Source of the DNA: Legionellales bacterium
Lineage (GTDB): Bacteria; Pseudomonadota; Gammaproteobacteria; Berkiellales; Berkiellaceae
DNA length: 5,162 nt
Reading direction: 5' to 3'
Assembly: GCA_023266435.1 (NCBI GenBank)
Contig: JAHFQF010000167.1
Span: forward strand, 1 to 5,162
The position numbers were made by a program, and so were the translations under genes. The notes beneath the pieces are model-generated. The model saw only the letters and a list, made by a program, of their open reading frames with translations. It ran no database searches and had not been told where the DNA came from. Shown one piece after another: positions 4,503-5,162 of this stretch. Each line of letters starts with the position of its first letter. Positions within the stretch are counted from its first letter, which is position 1.

Positions 4503-5162
4503 TCTTTGGCTGTCTGTAAGGCTTTTGTCCTTACACGAAAAAAATCTCACAATCTTGGAAGATGCTGCAATAGTCGTAGAGGCCGGCCGTATCGTTTGGA
4601 TGGGTGCGGCCAATGCGTTACCTCAACAATACCATTCAATCACCTTGCGCCAGGATGGAAACAATGCATTGGTAACTCCAGGATTCATTGATTGTCATAC
4701 GCACTGTGTTTTTGGTGGAAATCGTGCACAAGAGTTTGCCTTACGCTTAGAGGGGCATTCATACCAAAGCATCTCGAAACAAGGTGGTGGCATTCAGTCT
4801 ACTGTTCGAGCAACACGCCAGGCCACGGAGCAGAGCTTATATGCTGCGGCATATCCACGGATATTACGCATGCGCAATCGTGGTGTGACAACACTCGAAA
4901 TAAAATCTGGATATGGATTAGATGAAGCAACCGAACGAAAAATTTTAAAGGTTGCTCAGCAATTAGCAGCAGATACCGGACTAACCATTCAAAAGACCTT
5001 TTTAGGAGCGCATGCGGTACCAACAGGCATGCAAAAAAGTGACTATTTAGATTCGGTTTTAGTCTGTCTTTCTAAATTACATGCGGAAGGATTGGTCGAT
5101 GCTGTCGATGCATTTTGTGAAAGCATTGCATTTAGCCCAGCAGAATTAAAACCTATTTTTGA
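4486..5162 (+). CDS. hutI: Imidazolonepropionase (HutI), N-terminal 225 residues
   Basis: HutI hydrolyses 4-imidazolone-5-propanoate to N-formimidoyl-L-glutamate, the substrate of HutG. It belongs to the amidohydrolase superfamily and is cytoplasmic. The frame runs off the right edge with no stop; about 225 of the usual ~400 residues are visible. Seen motifs: an N-terminal beta-sandwich segment (EDAAIVVEAGRIVWMG), the metal-binding H-x-H in FIDCHTHCVFGG (His71, His73), EIKSGYGLD (138-146), TFLGAHAVP (171-179, His176) and VDAFCE (207-212). The two further metal ligands expected in this family (a later His and Asp) lie beyond the window. ATG 4486 is chosen because the frame has a stop at 4474-4476 and the N-terminus LWLSVRLLSL lines up with the usual HutI start; it overlaps hutG by 17 nt. 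No good Shine-Dalgarno is seen, so expression probably depends on coupling to hutG. No defect is visible. Confidence 0.93.
   Translation, partial: MHSHSSLWLSVRLLSLHEKNLTILEDAAIVVEAGRIVWMGAANALPQQYHSITLRQDGNNALVTPGFIDCHTHCVFGGNRAQEFALRLEGHSYQSISKQGGGIQSTVRATRQATEQSLYAAAYPRILRMRNRGVTTLEIKSGYGLDEATERKILKVAQQLAADTGLTIQKTFLGAHAVPTGMQKSDYLDSVLVCLSKLHAEGLVDAVDAFCESIAFSPAELKPIF

Noticed and set aside
4506..4925. Two plus-strand frames (4506-4691 and 4692-4925) after hutG
   Set aside because: They are out of frame with hutI, which covers this region from 4486 and shows the conserved HTH, KSGYG and GAHAVP motifs.
4799..5023. Minus-strand 74-residue frame
   Set aside because: It overlaps the conserved core of hutI on the opposite strand; it is an out-of-frame shadow.

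Overview
The window looks like chromosomal DNA from a gammaproteobacterium, most plausibly Legionella or a close relative in the Legionellales. This rests on moderately low GC, AT-rich intergenic DNA, a secreted Sel1-repeat protein of the kind abundant in that order, an outer-membrane barrel family with an aromatic C-terminus, and histidine-utilisation (hut) genes. The genus is an inference from protein character, not a proven identity.

Layout, left to right. (1) Positions 1-~241 are the right end of an IS3-family insertion sequence: the C-terminal 66 codons of its DDE transposase plus the terminal non-coding end. (2) Positions ~241-732 are the 3' remainder of an unrecognised gene whose reading frame stays open right up to the IS end, so the IS probably cut it and the ATG at 382 is not its true start. 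(3) Positions 733-1157 are non-coding and densely repetitive: two hairpins, a 46-bp direct repeat in two copies (45/46 identical), a 40-bp near-perfect palindrome built on the first copy, and a longer inverted repeat enclosing the second. (4) Positions 1158-1883 encode a signal-peptide-bearing outer-membrane beta-barrel protein. (5) Positions 1884-2081 contain an interrupted inverted repeat of about 100 bp that resembles a miniature mobile element. (6) Positions 2082-2567 encode a 161-residue cytoplasmic protein of unknown function, followed by a perfect 8-bp hairpin. (7) Positions 2788 to the right edge hold a tightly packed gene set: a secreted Sel1-repeat protein, hutG and the start of hutI. 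These overlap by 4 and 17 nt.

The right-hand genes form the only clear functional unit. HutI opens the imidazolone ring to give N-formimidoyl-L-glutamate, and HutG hydrolyses that to glutamate and formamide, so the two are consecutive steps of histidine degradation. The coupled periplasmic Sel1 protein upstream is the unusual partner. HutG has Cys where the arginase-family signature normally has a manganese-bridging Asp.

I did not find a clearly new multi-gene system. The points most worth following are the repeat complex at 779-1103, the inverted-repeat element at 1901-2000, the Sel1-hutG coupling and the HutG metal-site substitution.
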